Part shown: positions 43,789-52,881 of the stretch, one piece after another
Position numbering within the stretch: the first letter of the stretch is position 1
Layout of the letters: each line of letters begins with the position of its first letter
Assembly: GCF_001613085.1 (NCBI RefSeq)
Contig: NZ_BDBR01000002.1
Location: 248,001 to 312,000, forward strand
Origin: Nocardia salmonicida NBRC 13393
GTDB taxonomy: Bacteria; Actinomycetota; Actinomycetes; Mycobacteriales; Mycobacteriaceae
Length of the DNA stretch: 64,000 bases
Direction: 5' to 3'
Notes under the pieces: generated by a model
Database searches by the model: none
Told to the model about the DNA's origin: nothing
The model's input: the letters and a program-made list of their open reading frames with translations, nothing else
Position numbers and translations under genes: made by a program

Positions 43789-45114
43789 ATGAAGCGACAG
43801 GATCTTCGACGGATGCGGCCGCAGGCCGGGCGCATCGTCGCGGTGTTGGTCTTGGCTTGTGCCACGGCGGTGGCCGGTGTGGTGACGGATGCGGGCGAGG
43901 TCTCGGCCGAGCCGATGAGCTCGTTCTACACGCCGCCGGACCAGATTCCGCAGGAACCGGGCGCGATCATCAAAACCCAGCCGATGACCTTGTACGTGAC
44001 ACCGCCCACCGAACAGGGGTGGCCGGGCCGCGCGCAGCACGTGATGTACACGTCGCGCCTGCAGGACGGTTCCCCGGTCGCGGTGAGCGGGACCTATATC
44101 GAGCCGACCGGACCGTGGCAAGGCGCGGGACCGCGCCCGACGGTGGTGATCGGCCCCGGCACGTCGGGTCAGGCCGACCGTTGCGCGATGTCGGTGGCGT
44201 TCTCGACGGGGCTGGCAGTGTCCACCCAGCCGTTGGGGGTGTCGGCCAACCAGGAGTTGCCGTCGTCTGTGGTGTGGAGCGGTCTGGGCGCGCGAGTGCT
44301 GGTGACCGACTACATCGGCCTCGGCACACCCGGCATGCACACCTACGCCAATCGGTTCGACAGCGGACACGCGATTCTCGACGGTGTTCGCGCGGCCAAC
44401 AATCTGGGCGGTGTCGGGCCGGAGACGCCGGTCGTGCTCTGGGGCTACTCCCAGGGCGGTGGCGCCACCGCGGCCGCCGCGGAGATGGCTCCGGCCTACG
44501 CGCCGGAACTGAATCTCAAAGGCACCTGGGCCGGCGGACCTGTCGCCGACCTGACCGCGATCCTGGACAAGATCGACGGCGCGCTGATCGGCGGCGCGAT
44601 CGGATTCGCCGTCAACGGCATGCTCGCGCGCTACCCCGAACTGCACCGTGCGGTCGACCGGGTCACCAGCCAGGCCGGGCGCGACATGCTCGAGACCTTG
44701 AGCAATTCCTGCATCGCTGACGTGATCACCTACCACCCGTTCCTGAAGACCTCGTCGCTGACCAACGACGGTCGACCGTTGTCCGCGCATCTCGCCGAAT
44801 TGCCCGAAGCCACACCGGTACTGGCCGAACTGCGCATCGGCAACTCCACCCCGGCCACGCCGGTCCTGATCACGAGCGGTCTCAACGACGACACCGTCCC
44901 GTACGGGCAGGCTCGCCGGCTCGCCGAAGACTGGTGCGGCAAGGGCGCTACGGTCACCTTCCGCACGAACGACCTGCCGCCGATCCTGCCCGGAACCACC
45001 ATCCCGAATCACTTCGGGCCGGAGATCATCGACGGTTTCGGTCCCGACAACGCGTTCACCTATCTTCTCGATCGCCTTGCGGACAAGCCGGTCTCCGGCT
45101 GCAGTATCGACTGA
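43789..45114 (+). CDS. Secretory lipase (LIP family)
   Basis: A 441-residue exported lipase. The basic N-terminus (MKRQDLRRMRPQAGRIVAVL) precedes a hydrophobic stretch and an AEP cleavage-like site near residue 42. The family core includes VIGPGTSGQADRCAMS, TDYIGLGTPGMHTYAN and the nucleophile elbow VVLWGYSQGGGATAAAAEMA. Asp and His regions follow at LITSGLNDDTVPYGQARRLA and PNHFGPEII. It is of the PF03583 type found in Nocardia, Rhodococcus and mycobacteria. GAGAGG precedes the ATG by 6 bases. A GMC oxidase remnant follows after 21 bases. Confidence 0.9.
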   Translation: MKRQDLRRMRPQAGRIVAVLVLACATAVAGVVTDAGEVSAEPMSSFYTPPDQIPQEPGAIIKTQPMTLYVTPPTEQGWPGRAQHVMYTSRLQDGSPVAVSGTYIEPTGPWQGAGPRPTVVIGPGTSGQADRCAMSVAFSTGLAVSTQPLGVSANQELPSSVVWSGLGARVLVTDYIGLGTPGMHTYANRFDSGHAILDGVRAANNLGGVGPETPVVLWGYSQGGGATAAAAEMAPAYAPELNLKGTWAGGPVADLTAILDKIDGALIGGAIGFAVNGMLARYPELHRAVDRVTSQAGRDMLETLSNSCIADVITYHPFLKTSSLTNDGRPLSAHLAELPEATPVLAELRIGNSTPATPVLITSGLNDDTVPYGQARRLAEDWCGKGATVTFRTNDLPPILPGTTIPNHFGPEIIDGFGPDNAFTYLLDRLADKPVSGCSID

Positions 45115-45135
45115 ACAAGGGACGAGGATCACCGA

Positions 45136-46056
45136 GTGGTGGTGATCGGGTCGGGTTTCGGCGGCGGTGTGAGCGCGCTGCGGTTGGCGCAGGCCGGTGT
45201 CAGCGTGACGGTTCTCGAGCGGGGCCAGCGATGGCCCAGTGGGCCGAACGCGCTGTGCGCGGCCGGTGTCGGCGGCGGTTCGTTTGTCTACCAGGGCATG
45301 TCGCTACAGCCCGCCGAATCTGGGTTCAACGCGCACTTTCCGCGAGAGCCGGACTGGGCGACGATGGACCGGGTGCACTACCCGCGAGTGGCGCGAATGT
45401 TGGGCCTGGCCGAAGCGCCGGACGAACTGATCGCCACCGAAAACTATCGGGCCGCACGGGTTTTCGCCGGAACGCGTGCGCGGGGCCGGGATGCCGCTGT
45501 CGAAGATCCCGATGCCCATCGACTGGAATTTCGCGCTGGCCGAATTGCGTGGGGAGACGAAAGCCTTCTACACCAACGGCGACGGTGCGATGGGCGTGAA
45601 CAACGGCGGCAAGCACTCCGTCGACGTCACCTACATCGCCGCCGCCGAAGCGACCGGCCGGTGCCAGGTGCAGACCCTGCACGAGGTGACCGATCTCGAG
45701 CGCGCCCGCGACGGCCGCTGGACCGTGCACGTGCAGCGCCTCGGCACCTCCCACCAACGCCGACCGCATCTACGTCTGGAATGACCCGACCGCGCAATTC
45801 GTTGCGCCGCAGGGTGGTCCGGTGATCTAACGGCAGCAAGAACTGGAACGACCCACAGGCGGCGCACACCGTGGTCCAGGCCCCCATCCCACCGATGCAG
45901 GTGGATGTTGCCAGCACGATGCTCGTCGGTTACGGCGTCAGCGACAGCCGCGGTGCCTTCGCCTACGACGCTGCCCGCGACGACGCGATCCTGCACTGGC
46001 CCCACGACGGCGACCGGTTCATCCTCGTCGCCGAGGATGTGGGGACCCGCATCTGA
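45136..46056 (+). pseudogene. Eroded GMC oxidoreductase (cholesterol-oxidase-like) gene
   Basis: The frame from GTG 45136 begins with the FAD motif VVIGSGFGGGVSALRLAQAG, jumps by deletion to LCAAGVGGGSFVYQGMSLQP, and shifts frame near 45475. It then continues as KIPMPIDWNFALAELRGET and VNNGGKHSVDVTYIAAAEAT, and shifts again near 45745 to NADRIYVWNDPTAQFVAPQG. A TAA follows at 45828-45830. A further piece reads STMLVGYGVSDSRGAFAYDA and ends at 46056. The catalytic His/Asn end of the enzyme is missing. At least two frameshifts and several internal deletions make it non-functional. It lies directly after a secreted lipase, as such oxidases often do in sterol-ester loci. Confidence 0.85.
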
Positions 46057-46087
46057 GGGCGGATCGCTTCGGTGACAGGAAGAGTGG

Positions 46088-46774
46088 ATGGACTACTGTG
46101 ACATGGTGGCCAGAAAGGGCGAAGGTGATCCCGCGCGCAAAATCACCGAAACCACCCTGTCGCTGCTCGAATCGGAAGGTTACGACGCGGTTCAGCTGCG
46201 CCGGGTGGCCCGCCTCGCGCAGGTATCGCTGACCACGGTCTACAAGCTGTACCCCACCCGTGACGAACTCGTCCTCACAGCGGTCGCCCACTGGATGGCC
46301 ACCAACACCTACACCGAACTCGACCCGCCGCGAGTCGGCGAATCGCTCGCCGATGTGCTGATACGGGTGACCCGCTACGTGTTCGAACCGTGGGAGCGTC
46401 ACCCTCGGATGCTGGCTGCCTACTCGCATGCTCGTTCCGGTCCCGGTGGGCAGCGACTCGACGCCCAAGGTTTCGCCGCGGTGTTGCCCGCGGTCGGCGC
46501 GATGTTCGCCAGTCTCGACGAGGACTACGCCGCCGATTTCGCCCTCGTGCTGACCAACATGGTCTACGCCCTGTTGGCACGTTTCGCGCAGGGGGATATC
46601 GCGATCACCGAGATCCTGCCGGCACTCGAACGCGCCATCGTCCGATTGACGCAGAACAATGCTCCATTCGCCGCGGCCGCCGAGCGGGCTGCCGAACCGG
46701 GTGCGACGTCCTTCGAGTGGATTTCCGGCTTCAGCTCGCCGTATTCCCCGGGGACCGAGACCGGCGAGTCCTAG
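46088..46774 (+). CDS. TetR-family transcriptional regulator
   Basis: A 228-residue protein with the HTH VQLRRVARLAQVSLTTVYKL then YPTRDELVLTAVAHWMATNT (about residues 37-75). A helical ligand domain and a disordered Ser/Pro tail follow. ATG 46088 has GGAAGAG just upstream; ATG 46103 is an alternative. It comes 31 bases after the GMC remnant and on the same strand as the lipase, so it probably once controlled that lipase-oxidase pair and may bind the palindrome at 43671-43685. Confidence 0.85.
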   Translation: MDYCDMVARKGEGDPARKITETTLSLLESEGYDAVQLRRVARLAQVSLTTVYKLYPTRDELVLTAVAHWMATNTYTELDPPRVGESLADVLIRVTRYVFEPWERHPRMLAAYSHARSGPGGQRLDAQGFAAVLPAVGAMFASLDEDYAADFALVLTNMVYALLARFAQGDIAITEILPALERAIVRLTQNNAPFAAAAERAAEPGATSFEWISGFSSPYSPGTETGES

Positions 46775-46934
46775 CCCGGGAACCTCCTGGCAGGTGCTGG
46801 CTCGGGCAGGTTCGGCTGGTGGTTGCGCAAACGTTTCCGCGGCTCACCGGAGCAGTTCAGGCTCTGGCAATCCCGACACGGGATCCTGGAGATTCGGCGC
46901 CGACGCCGATGTCCACGAGGAGGAGCCCGAGCGG

Positions 46935-48137
46935 ATGCATCGCCGCAACCACGAGTTCAGTCGGCGCAGTGTGCTGTATGCGGCGGGGGCGGCGATCGCG
47001 CTGGCGGCGGTAGCGCCGCCGACACCGGCGGGGACGATCATCCGTGGCCGTTCCCGCGACCTCGGTGCGGGGGAGCGGGCGGATCTGGCGGAACAGGCGA
47101 TCGTGGCGCGACATGTGCGCTCGCTCTGGGGGCTGCCGCAGCGCCGGTTGGGTGCGCTGGTGTGGCCGGCTGATCTGGCGGAACGGGCCTTCGGGCGATG
47201 GTGCTACTGGTGGCAGGCGCATCTGCTCGACTGCGCGGTGGATGCCACCCACCGCGCACCTACCCCCGACCGCGTCGATCGGGTGGTCGCACTCGCACGG
47301 GGAATCCGAACCCGCAATGTCACCGGATGGACCAATCGGTATTACGACGATATGGCGTGGCTGGCGCTGACGCTCGAACGGGCCGACCGACTACTCGATA
47401 TCCGGTTCGACGACGCGATAGGCGATCTGCGGGGCGCTTTGAACGATGGATGGAACCCCGACGTGGGTGCGGTGCCATGGCGGTCCGGCGACGATTTCTA
47501 CAACACCGCGGCGATCGGTCCGACCGGTCTCGCGATGGCTCGCCTCGGCGACATGTCCCGCGCCGGTGAACTCGCTGATTTCCTGAACACTCGACTGCGT
47601 GACACCGACAGTGGCCTGATCCACGATGGTGTCCACGAGCCCGGCGGCCAGGTGGATCGCACCGTCCACACCTACTGCCAGGGCGTGACCATCGGGCTGG
47701 AAACCGAATTGGCTTTACGCACCGGCGAATCGGGGCACCGCGACCGTGCGGCGGCACTCGTGACCGCAGTCGAGCACCGGCTCACCGACACCGGAGTGAT
47801 CGCCGCGTCCGCCGGCAACGACTCCGGGCTCTTCATGGGAATTCTCGCGCGCTATCTCGCCGAAACCGCACTGGCACTGGGCAACACGACCGCTGCGAAT
47901 ATCGTGCACGCCTCCGCTCAGGCGGCCTGGGCGCATCGCGCCGAGGTCGATGGCCTGCCGCTGTTCGGTACCGACTGGAACCGTCCGGTCGTGGTCCCGG
48001 ACCATCCAGGAGTCTTCCTCCAGCTCGCCGACACCTCCGCCTCGTCGTCGGCGAATCTGAGCCGCGACCTGTCGGTGCAGCTGAGCGGATGGATGCTGCT
48101 CGAAGCCGACTATCGGCTCACCGCCGCGGGCCGCTGA
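46935..48137 (+). CDS. Tat-exported GH76 alpha-1,6-mannanase-like glycoside hydrolase
   Basis: A 400-residue protein with a twin-arginine signal (FSRRSVLYAAGAAIALAAVA). The mature domain is an (alpha/alpha)6 barrel of GH76 type; the catalytic Asp-Asp pair lies in WTNRYYDDMAWLALTLERAD and the partner region in PWRSGDDFYNTAAIGPTGLA. GH76 enzymes cut alpha-1,6-mannan, such as the backbones of actinobacterial lipomannan. ATG 46935 is 10 bases after GAGGAG. It stands alone between the TetR gene and the convergent gene ending at 48151. Confidence 0.87.
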   Translation: MHRRNHEFSRRSVLYAAGAAIALAAVAPPTPAGTIIRGRSRDLGAGERADLAEQAIVARHVRSLWGLPQRRLGALVWPADLAERAFGRWCYWWQAHLLDCAVDATHRAPTPDRVDRVVALARGIRTRNVTGWTNRYYDDMAWLALTLERADRLLDIRFDDAIGDLRGALNDGWNPDVGAVPWRSGDDFYNTAAIGPTGLAMARLGDMSRAGELADFLNTRLRDTDSGLIHDGVHEPGGQVDRTVHTYCQGVTIGLETELALRTGESGHRDRAAALVTAVEHRLTDTGVIAASAGNDSGLFMGILARYLAETALALGNTTAANIVHASAQAAWAHRAEVDGLPLFGTDWNRPVVVPDHPGVFLQLADTSASSSANLSRDLSVQLSGWMLLEADYRLTAAGR

Positions 48138-48150
48138 ACTCACGGGCCCA

Positions 48151-48624
48151 TCAAGGCATTTCGACTGTCTCGGCTCTGGCGATCTCGTTGATGGCGCGCT
48201 GAATGGATTGCTGCGGCGATGTGCGGGCCAGATCGGCGAGGTATTCGATCAGCAATACCGCGGCGGGTTGGGGGTTCGTCCAAGCGCGGTCGGTTTCCGC
48301 GGACTCGTCGACCCCGAGCGCCCCGGTGAGCGCGCTGACGACCGCGGTGGCGTCGAGTCCGGACAGCCACGGAGCCGATCGCCGGACCACCGATTCCAGG
48401 ACGGCACGCACATCGTCACCGGTGAGACCGTCCGGATGCGCGGTCTCGAGCAGCTCTCTGACGATCGCGGCCAGCACCGAGGTGACCTGATCGGCGGGGA
48501 GTTCGGACAGGTCCGCGGTGGTCGCACGGAACCCGGATTCGTCGGCCGCCTTCGCCGCGGTGACGGCGGACTCGATGGCGGTCGTGATCGCGCGGGCTGA
48601 CGAGGGCCAATCGGACGGCCACAT
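48151..48624 (-). CDS. Unknown 157-aa helical protein at the edge of the protease cluster
   Basis: It begins MWPSDWPSSARAITTAIESA and is acidic and almost entirely helical, with VTSVLAAIVRELLETAHPDG and RTSPQQSIQRAINEIARAET as amphipathic stretches. There is no signal peptide. I do not recognise it. The start has GAGGAG 7 bases upstream. It is divergent from the astacin-like protease, and a palindrome of the cluster (48733-48744) lies between the two, so it probably belongs to the same regulon. Confidence 0.65.
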   Translation of the reverse strand: MWPSDWPSSARAITTAIESAVTAAKAADESGFRATTADLSELPADQVTSVLAAIVRELLETAHPDGLTGDDVRAVLESVVRRSAPWLSGLDATAVVSALTGALGVDESAETDRAWTNPQPAAVLLIEYLADLARTSPQQSIQRAINEIARAETVEMP

Positions 48625-48732
48625 GGGTAGTTCTCCTCGCGGGTCGGCGCACGGCCCCGTCAGACTTCGTCCGGGGATGCCGTCAGCGTAGTCAGTGGCC
48701 GTTGCCGACCCGATGACGGTGCGCGTGATCGG

Positions 48733-48744
48733 GTAGCCCGCTAC
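48733..48744. promoter_or_regulatory. Box A: GTAG-N4-CTAC palindrome
   Basis: GTAGCCCGCTAC, followed by TCG, lies 91 bases upstream of the astacin-like protease start and 109 bases from the divergent 157-aa gene. It is the first of five related palindromes in this cluster. The surrounding 26 bases (48726-48751) match the minus-strand region of box D at 23 positions. Confidence 0.6.
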
Positions 48745-48834
48745 TCGCGCGTGGGGGTGGGTCTTCGGCCCACGCTTCCTGGAGGGGCGACGGACTCCGC
48801 CGTCGTCGAACCCGATACAGGAAGCGCGATTCCC

Positions 48835-49620
48835 ATGATCATCGACGACACTGTTCCGTCGGCCGTCGACACCATCGACACCGGCGAATTCCATTCCGGC
48901 CCGGAGGCGGGATCGGCGTTGATCGGCAGCGTCACGCACGGCGTGCGCGAACTGCGCTTTGCGGTGGTCGACGATCTCGCGATCTTCGAAGGCGACGTCG
49001 TGCTCGGCACCGTCGAGGAGATCGATGCCCGCCGTCGACAGGAGGGCGTGGTGATCTCCGGTGCGGTATTCCGCTGGCCGAATGCCGTGGTCCCCTTCGA
49101 GGTCGACCCGGCCCTGCCCGTCCCACATCGGGTTTTCGACGCGATCGCGCAGTGGAACTCGCGCACCAGGATCCGATTCGTCCCACGCACCGGCGCCCAC
49201 GGCGACTTCGTGCGATTCGTGCCGAGCATGTCGAGTCGGTCGCCGGTGGGGCGGCAGGGCGGACGCCAGACCATCGAACTCGCCGCCACTGCGCCGGTGG
49301 GCACCGTGGTCCACGAAATGGGGCACGCGCTCGGACTATGGCACGAACAGAGCAGGGAGGACCGCGGGAATTTCGTCGCGGTGCGGCTGGACCGGGTCGA
49401 TCCGGCCCACCGGCACAACTTCGACCAGCACATCAGCGACGGTGACGACGTCGGCCGGTACGACTTCGGCTCGATCATGCATTACCCCGCGACGGCGTTC
49501 AGCATCACCGGGCAGCCGACGATCCTCGCGCGCGTTCCCGTGCCGCCCGGCGTGACGATGGGCCAGCGTTCCGCGCTCTCGGTCGGCGATGTGAACGCCG
49601 CCCACGCGATCTACCCGTGA
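48835..49620 (+). CDS. Astacin-like zinc metallopeptidase (M12A)
   Basis: A 261-residue protein. The zinc site HEMGHALGLWHEQSREDR (His160, Glu161, His164, His170) fits HExxHxxGxxHE, and the Met-turn is FGSIMHYPATAF. The preceding domain (about 72-150) has the astacin strand pattern FRWPNAVVPFEVDP. No signal peptide is visible, and residues 1-70 form an acidic pro-like region. It could act inside the cell or leave by another route. ATG 48835 is about 10 bases after AGGAAG. Box A lies upstream. Confidence 0.87.
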   Translation: MIIDDTVPSAVDTIDTGEFHSGPEAGSALIGSVTHGVRELRFAVVDDLAIFEGDVVLGTVEEIDARRRQEGVVISGAVFRWPNAVVPFEVDPALPVPHRVFDAIAQWNSRTRIRFVPRTGAHGDFVRFVPSMSSRSPVGRQGGRQTIELAATAPVGTVVHEMGHALGLWHEQSREDRGNFVAVRLDRVDPAHRHNFDQHISDGDDVGRYDFGSIMHYPATAFSITGQPTILARVPVPPGVTMGQRSALSVGDVNAAHAIYP

Positions 49621-49653
49621 CATCGGCGCACGTACCCCGCTCGGTGAAGTCGA

Positions 49654-49665
49654 GTGGTCCACTAC
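49654..49665. promoter_or_regulatory. Box B: GTGG-N4-CTAC, degenerate palindrome
   Basis: GTGGTCCACTAC followed by TCGTG lies 68 bases upstream of the trypsin-hydrolase fusion start and downstream of the astacin stop. It differs from GTAG-N4-CTAC at one half-site base. The CCGCTCGG octamer 17 bases upstream of its CTACTCG is also found 16 bases upstream of the CTACTCG of box E. Confidence 0.55.
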
Positions 49666-49732
49666 TCGTGCCCGACACCGCGCCCGCGCCCACGCTGAAT
49701 ACTCCAGCATATTTCTCCGGGCGAGGTGACCC

Positions 49733-51706
49733 ATGGATACCGAGAGTGAAGCACGCACCGCCGCATGGCACGAACAGATGGACGCCGCATCGCGGCGATT
49801 CGACGACACCGAGGCCGAACGCGACGAGGTGACCCGCCGCCGTGAGGTGAGCGAGTCCGATGTCGTCGACACCGAGGAACAGATTCTCGCCCGGGCCGAC
49901 CGCCTGCTCGTCACCGGTGAGGTTCCCGCGCAGGCGGTGATCGAACTGGGCAGGCAGGAGCCGGTCGGCAGCATCCGCTCGCTCGAGCGGGTCATCGGCT
50001 TCGCCAACGAGCTACAGGCCGTGAACTTCCTGACCCGCGGTGCCAGAGCCGCCGCGGCGGTGGCGCGAATCTCGTTGGCCGACAACGGGCGTGAGGTTCC
50101 GATGGGCACCGGTTCGTTGGTGTCACCACAACTGCTGCTCACCAACAATCACGTGCTGCCCACGCCGGGGGCGGCCGAATCGGTGGTGATCGAGTTCCGC
50201 GCGGAGGCCGACATCGACAACGTTCCCGGACCGACGACGCGCTTTCGGCTCGCGCCCGCCGACTTCTTCGTCACCGACAAACACCTCGACTACACCGTGG
50301 TCCGGGTGGCACCGGGACCCGACGGCGCCGCACCCGGTACGACGTTCGGCTGGAACCCGTTGATCGCCAAGCCGGGCAAGATCGTGATCGGCGAGGCGAT
50401 GAACGTCGTCGGGCATCCCTCGGGGCGGCTCAAGGAAATCTCGATCCGGCACAACCGCCTCGACCTGCAACTCGACGACTTCCTGCACTACGCCTCCGAT
50501 ACCGAGCCGGGGAATTCGGGCTCACCGGTGTTCAACGACCAGTGGGAGATCGTCGCGCTGCACCACGCCGGAGTGCCGAAGAAGGACGACAAAGGCCGGG
50601 TGCTGCGCAAGGACGGCAAGCTGTGGCAGTCCGGAGACGGCGACGACGCGATCGACTGGATCGCCAACGAAGGCGCGCGGGTAAGCGTGCTGCTCCATGA
50701 TCTGGGATCGCGCCAGTTCGATCCGGCACAGCGCACCCTGCTCGACGAACTCGGGCTCGCGGCGATCCCACCGCGTGAAGCGGCGACAATGCCGATGCCG
50801 CAACCGATCTCGGCCGACGAAAGCCTGGTGCGCGGACTACGTGGCAAGTCGACCGCGTTCGGCGGTCACCGCAGCGTGCTGTTCCTGCACGGGCGCGGAC
50901 AACAGGGGCGCGACCCGGTCGAGCTGCGCCGCAACTGGACAGCTGGCTTGAACAAAGGACTCACCCTCGCCGGTCTGGGCCCCATCGACCCCGTCGACGT
51001 CTACTTTCCCTTCTACGGTGACCAGCTCATCGAGAGCATGGACACCCGCGAGGCCGTCGCCGCAGGTCCGGCACTGTACGAGGACCTGGTCGCCGAGGCG
51101 GCGCACCGCGCGGGGATGCCGAACGTCGACGAAGTGCCCGCCGACCCGCAGGCGCGGGAGCTCTTCGGCGGCTTCGGTGCGGTGGTTCTGGGGCGACTGC
51201 GTGACCAGCTCAGCTGGATCGCCGCCCGCAGCGGCCTCGACTCCGCGCTCATCGGCGCCATCTTCAAAGACGTCGCCGCCTACCTCGACAACGAACGGAT
51301 CCGCAAGAGTGTGCTCGACACGGTGCTCACCGACACACCCACCGAGGGCGAACTGATCCTGGTCAGCCACAGTCTCGGCACCGTGGTCGCGATGGATCTG
51401 CTCACCCAGTTGCCCCGCGAACTGAACGTGCGCCTGCTGGTGACCGCAGGCAGCCCGCTCGGGTTGGACGGGGTGTATCGCAAGCTGCTGAGTGGCGGCG
51501 CGAGCAGGCCCGAACGGGTCGGCGAATGGCTCAACACCTGGTACGCCGGTGACCCGATCGCCATCGGCTGCCCGCTGCGTCGGGCCTGGGGTCCGGATCT
51601 GCGTGACCTCCCGGTCGAGAACCCCAAGGAACAGGCGCACGACATCGCCGAATACCTCGCCCATGCCGCGGTGGCCGCCACGATCGGACATGTGCTGTCA
51701 GCCTGA
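49733..51706 (+). CDS. Trypsin-like serine protease fused to an alpha/beta hydrolase
   Basis: A 657-residue protein without a signal peptide. Residues 1-100 are charged and helical, probably an adaptor. Residues about 108-320 form a trypsin-fold protease with His140 (LLLTNNHV), Asp186 (HLDYTVVRV) and Ser263 (DTEPGNSGSPVFNDQ). Residues about 375-655 form an alpha/beta hydrolase: SVLFLHGRGQQGRD starts the core and LILVSHSLGTVVAMDLLTQL holds the nucleophile Ser547, with LVTAGSPLGL after it. The combination of two serine hydrolases in one chain is rare and recalls effector proteins of bacterial conflict systems. Box B lies 68 bases upstream of the ATG at 49733. Confidence 0.85.
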   Translation: MDTESEARTAAWHEQMDAASRRFDDTEAERDEVTRRREVSESDVVDTEEQILARADRLLVTGEVPAQAVIELGRQEPVGSIRSLERVIGFANELQAVNFLTRGARAAAAVARISLADNGREVPMGTGSLVSPQLLLTNNHVLPTPGAAESVVIEFRAEADIDNVPGPTTRFRLAPADFFVTDKHLDYTVVRVAPGPDGAAPGTTFGWNPLIAKPGKIVIGEAMNVVGHPSGRLKEISIRHNRLDLQLDDFLHYASDTEPGNSGSPVFNDQWEIVALHHAGVPKKDDKGRVLRKDGKLWQSGDGDDAIDWIANEGARVSVLLHDLGSRQFDPAQRTLLDELGLAAIPPREAATMPMPQPISADESLVRGLRGKSTAFGGHRSVLFLHGRGQQGRDPVELRRNWTAGLNKGLTLAGLGPIDPVDVYFPFYGDQLIESMDTREAVAAGPALYEDLVAEAAHRAGMPNVDEVPADPQARELFGGFGAVVLGRLRDQLSWIAARSGLDSALIGAIFKDVAAYLDNERIRKSVLDTVLTDTPTEGELILVSHSLGTVVAMDLLTQLPRELNVRLLVTAGSPLGLDGVYRKLLSGGASRPERVGEWLNTWYAGDPIAIGCPLRRAWGPDLRDLPVENPKEQAHDIAEYLAHAAVAATIGHVLSA

Positions 51707-51743
51707 GCGACAAGGCAATTCACACCCGGGTACCCTCTGCGGT

Positions 51744-52291
51744 TTACGGCGTGAACGGGCGCTGATCGAGGAGATCGGCGCCCGCGTTGATCGTGAACAG
51801 GTTCGGAACCTGGTCGGGCGGCATGATATTCATGATCTGCCGGTGGAACTGGGAATACCCGGCGGTGAAGGCGCCGTTGCCCCAGACCTCGAGCAGCGAG
51901 CCCGTGAACTGCCCGTTGACCGGTCCGTCGTAGGACAGCTGAGAATCCTGGCAGCCGGCGGGCAGCAGCACGCTCGCCCGGATATCGGCCCGTGCCTGTG
52001 GACCGCTCGGGCACTGGACGAACGAGTGCAGCTGCCTGCGCCGCTTGTTGTCCTCGGTCTGGACCTCGCGCGGCATCGCTTTGGCACTGCCCGCGACAAC
52101 GGTGAGTCCAGCCGGATCGTCGTCGGCGGCGCGCTGTCGAGCAATGTTGTCGACGTGGCGAATTTCTGCGCGGCGGCCAACGCCGCTATGGAATTCGCGT
52201 CGTTCACGCAACCGGCGAGTGCGCCGTCCCAGCCACCGTAGGCGGCGGGATCGACCCGGTTCAATCCGATGTGCACAGAATATCCGCTCAC
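51744..52291 (-). pseudogene. Caspase-family gene missing its catalytic core
   Basis: The start (GTG 52291, GGAGG upstream) encodes SGYSVHIGLNRVDPAAYGGW, then ALAGCVNDANSIAALAAAQ and TTLLDSA, the N-terminal strand and helix of bacterial caspase-like (C14) proteins. About 35 bases later, in another frame, it continues with MPREVQTEDNKRRRQLHSFV then SQLSYDGPVNGQFTGSLLEV and QFHRQIMNIMPPDQVPNLFT, the C-terminal part. The middle, which should contain the catalytic His-Gly and Cys-His-Ser-Gly motifs, is gone. The length is not a multiple of three. It is therefore a deletion derivative of about 180 codons instead of about 300. Confidence 0.8.
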
Positions 52292-52384
52292 TGCCGTTCC
52301 TCCATCCAGAGATAATGATCGCCCGAGGTGAGCGCTCAATTCGTTACCCCTCGATCCTGCTGCGGGCGTGTGGAACTCGATAGC

Positions 52385-52396
52385 GTGACGGACTAC
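52385..52396. promoter_or_regulatory. Box C: degenerate GTGA-N4-CTAC element
   Basis: GTGACGGACTAC followed by TCG lies 123 bases upstream of the small gene at 52519 and 94 bases from the divergent caspase remnant. The CTACTCG half is identical to boxes A, B and E; the other half is degenerate. A GGAAC lies 16-17 bases further upstream, at the distance of a -35 element. Confidence 0.45.
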
Positions 52397-52518
52397 TCGA
52401 AAGCGAAATCGTCGACACCGGACCCGCGCGTATTCACGTAGTGGATTACGCGTTCGCGCGGACGTGATCGCGCGCGAGGATAGCTCCACACAGTGTTTTC
52501 GCTGAGAAAGGCATCGAA

Positions 52519-52881
52519 ATGTTGGAGATGGATACGGAGGACGCGGTCGTGGCAGCGAGCGCGGATACCGAAGAGGAAAGGTTCGTGTCGGCGAAAACCG
52601 GCTACGGTGCTCGAGAGGCAGCCGTGTGTGCCCAGAAGATTCTGCGCACACACGGAACGGGTGCCTGGGTATTCGGATTCCCGAGCGCCGACGTGCGGGC
52701 CAACAGCCAGGTCTCGGTCAGCCTCACGGAGATAGATACCGACAACACCCCGTTTGTCGGGCCGGCCACCACCCAGGTCATGAACGTGGTTCCACACGCC
52801 GACGGCACCATGACGGTGCGGTATCACGTCGGCTGGAACAGTAATATCAGAGTGCTGTTCAACTTCATCATCGCCAATTGA
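52519..52881 (+). CDS. Unknown small protein of the protease cluster, 120 aa
   Basis: The start at ATG 52519 follows AGAAAGG by 8 bases. The acidic N-terminus (MLEMDTEDAVVAASADTEEE) precedes a probably all-beta domain: GYGAREAAVCAQKILRTHGT, VSVSLTEIDTDNTPFVGPAT and TMTVRYHVGWNSNIRVLFNF. No signal peptide or membrane segment is present. I do not recognise the family; the beta domain might be a binding or toxin-like fold. It sits alone between the caspase remnant and the CYTH-like gene. Confidence 0.6.
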   Translation: MLEMDTEDAVVAASADTEEERFVSAKTGYGAREAAVCAQKILRTHGTGAWVFGFPSADVRANSQVSVSLTEIDTDNTPFVGPATTQVMNVVPHADGTMTVRYHVGWNSNIRVLFNFIIAN

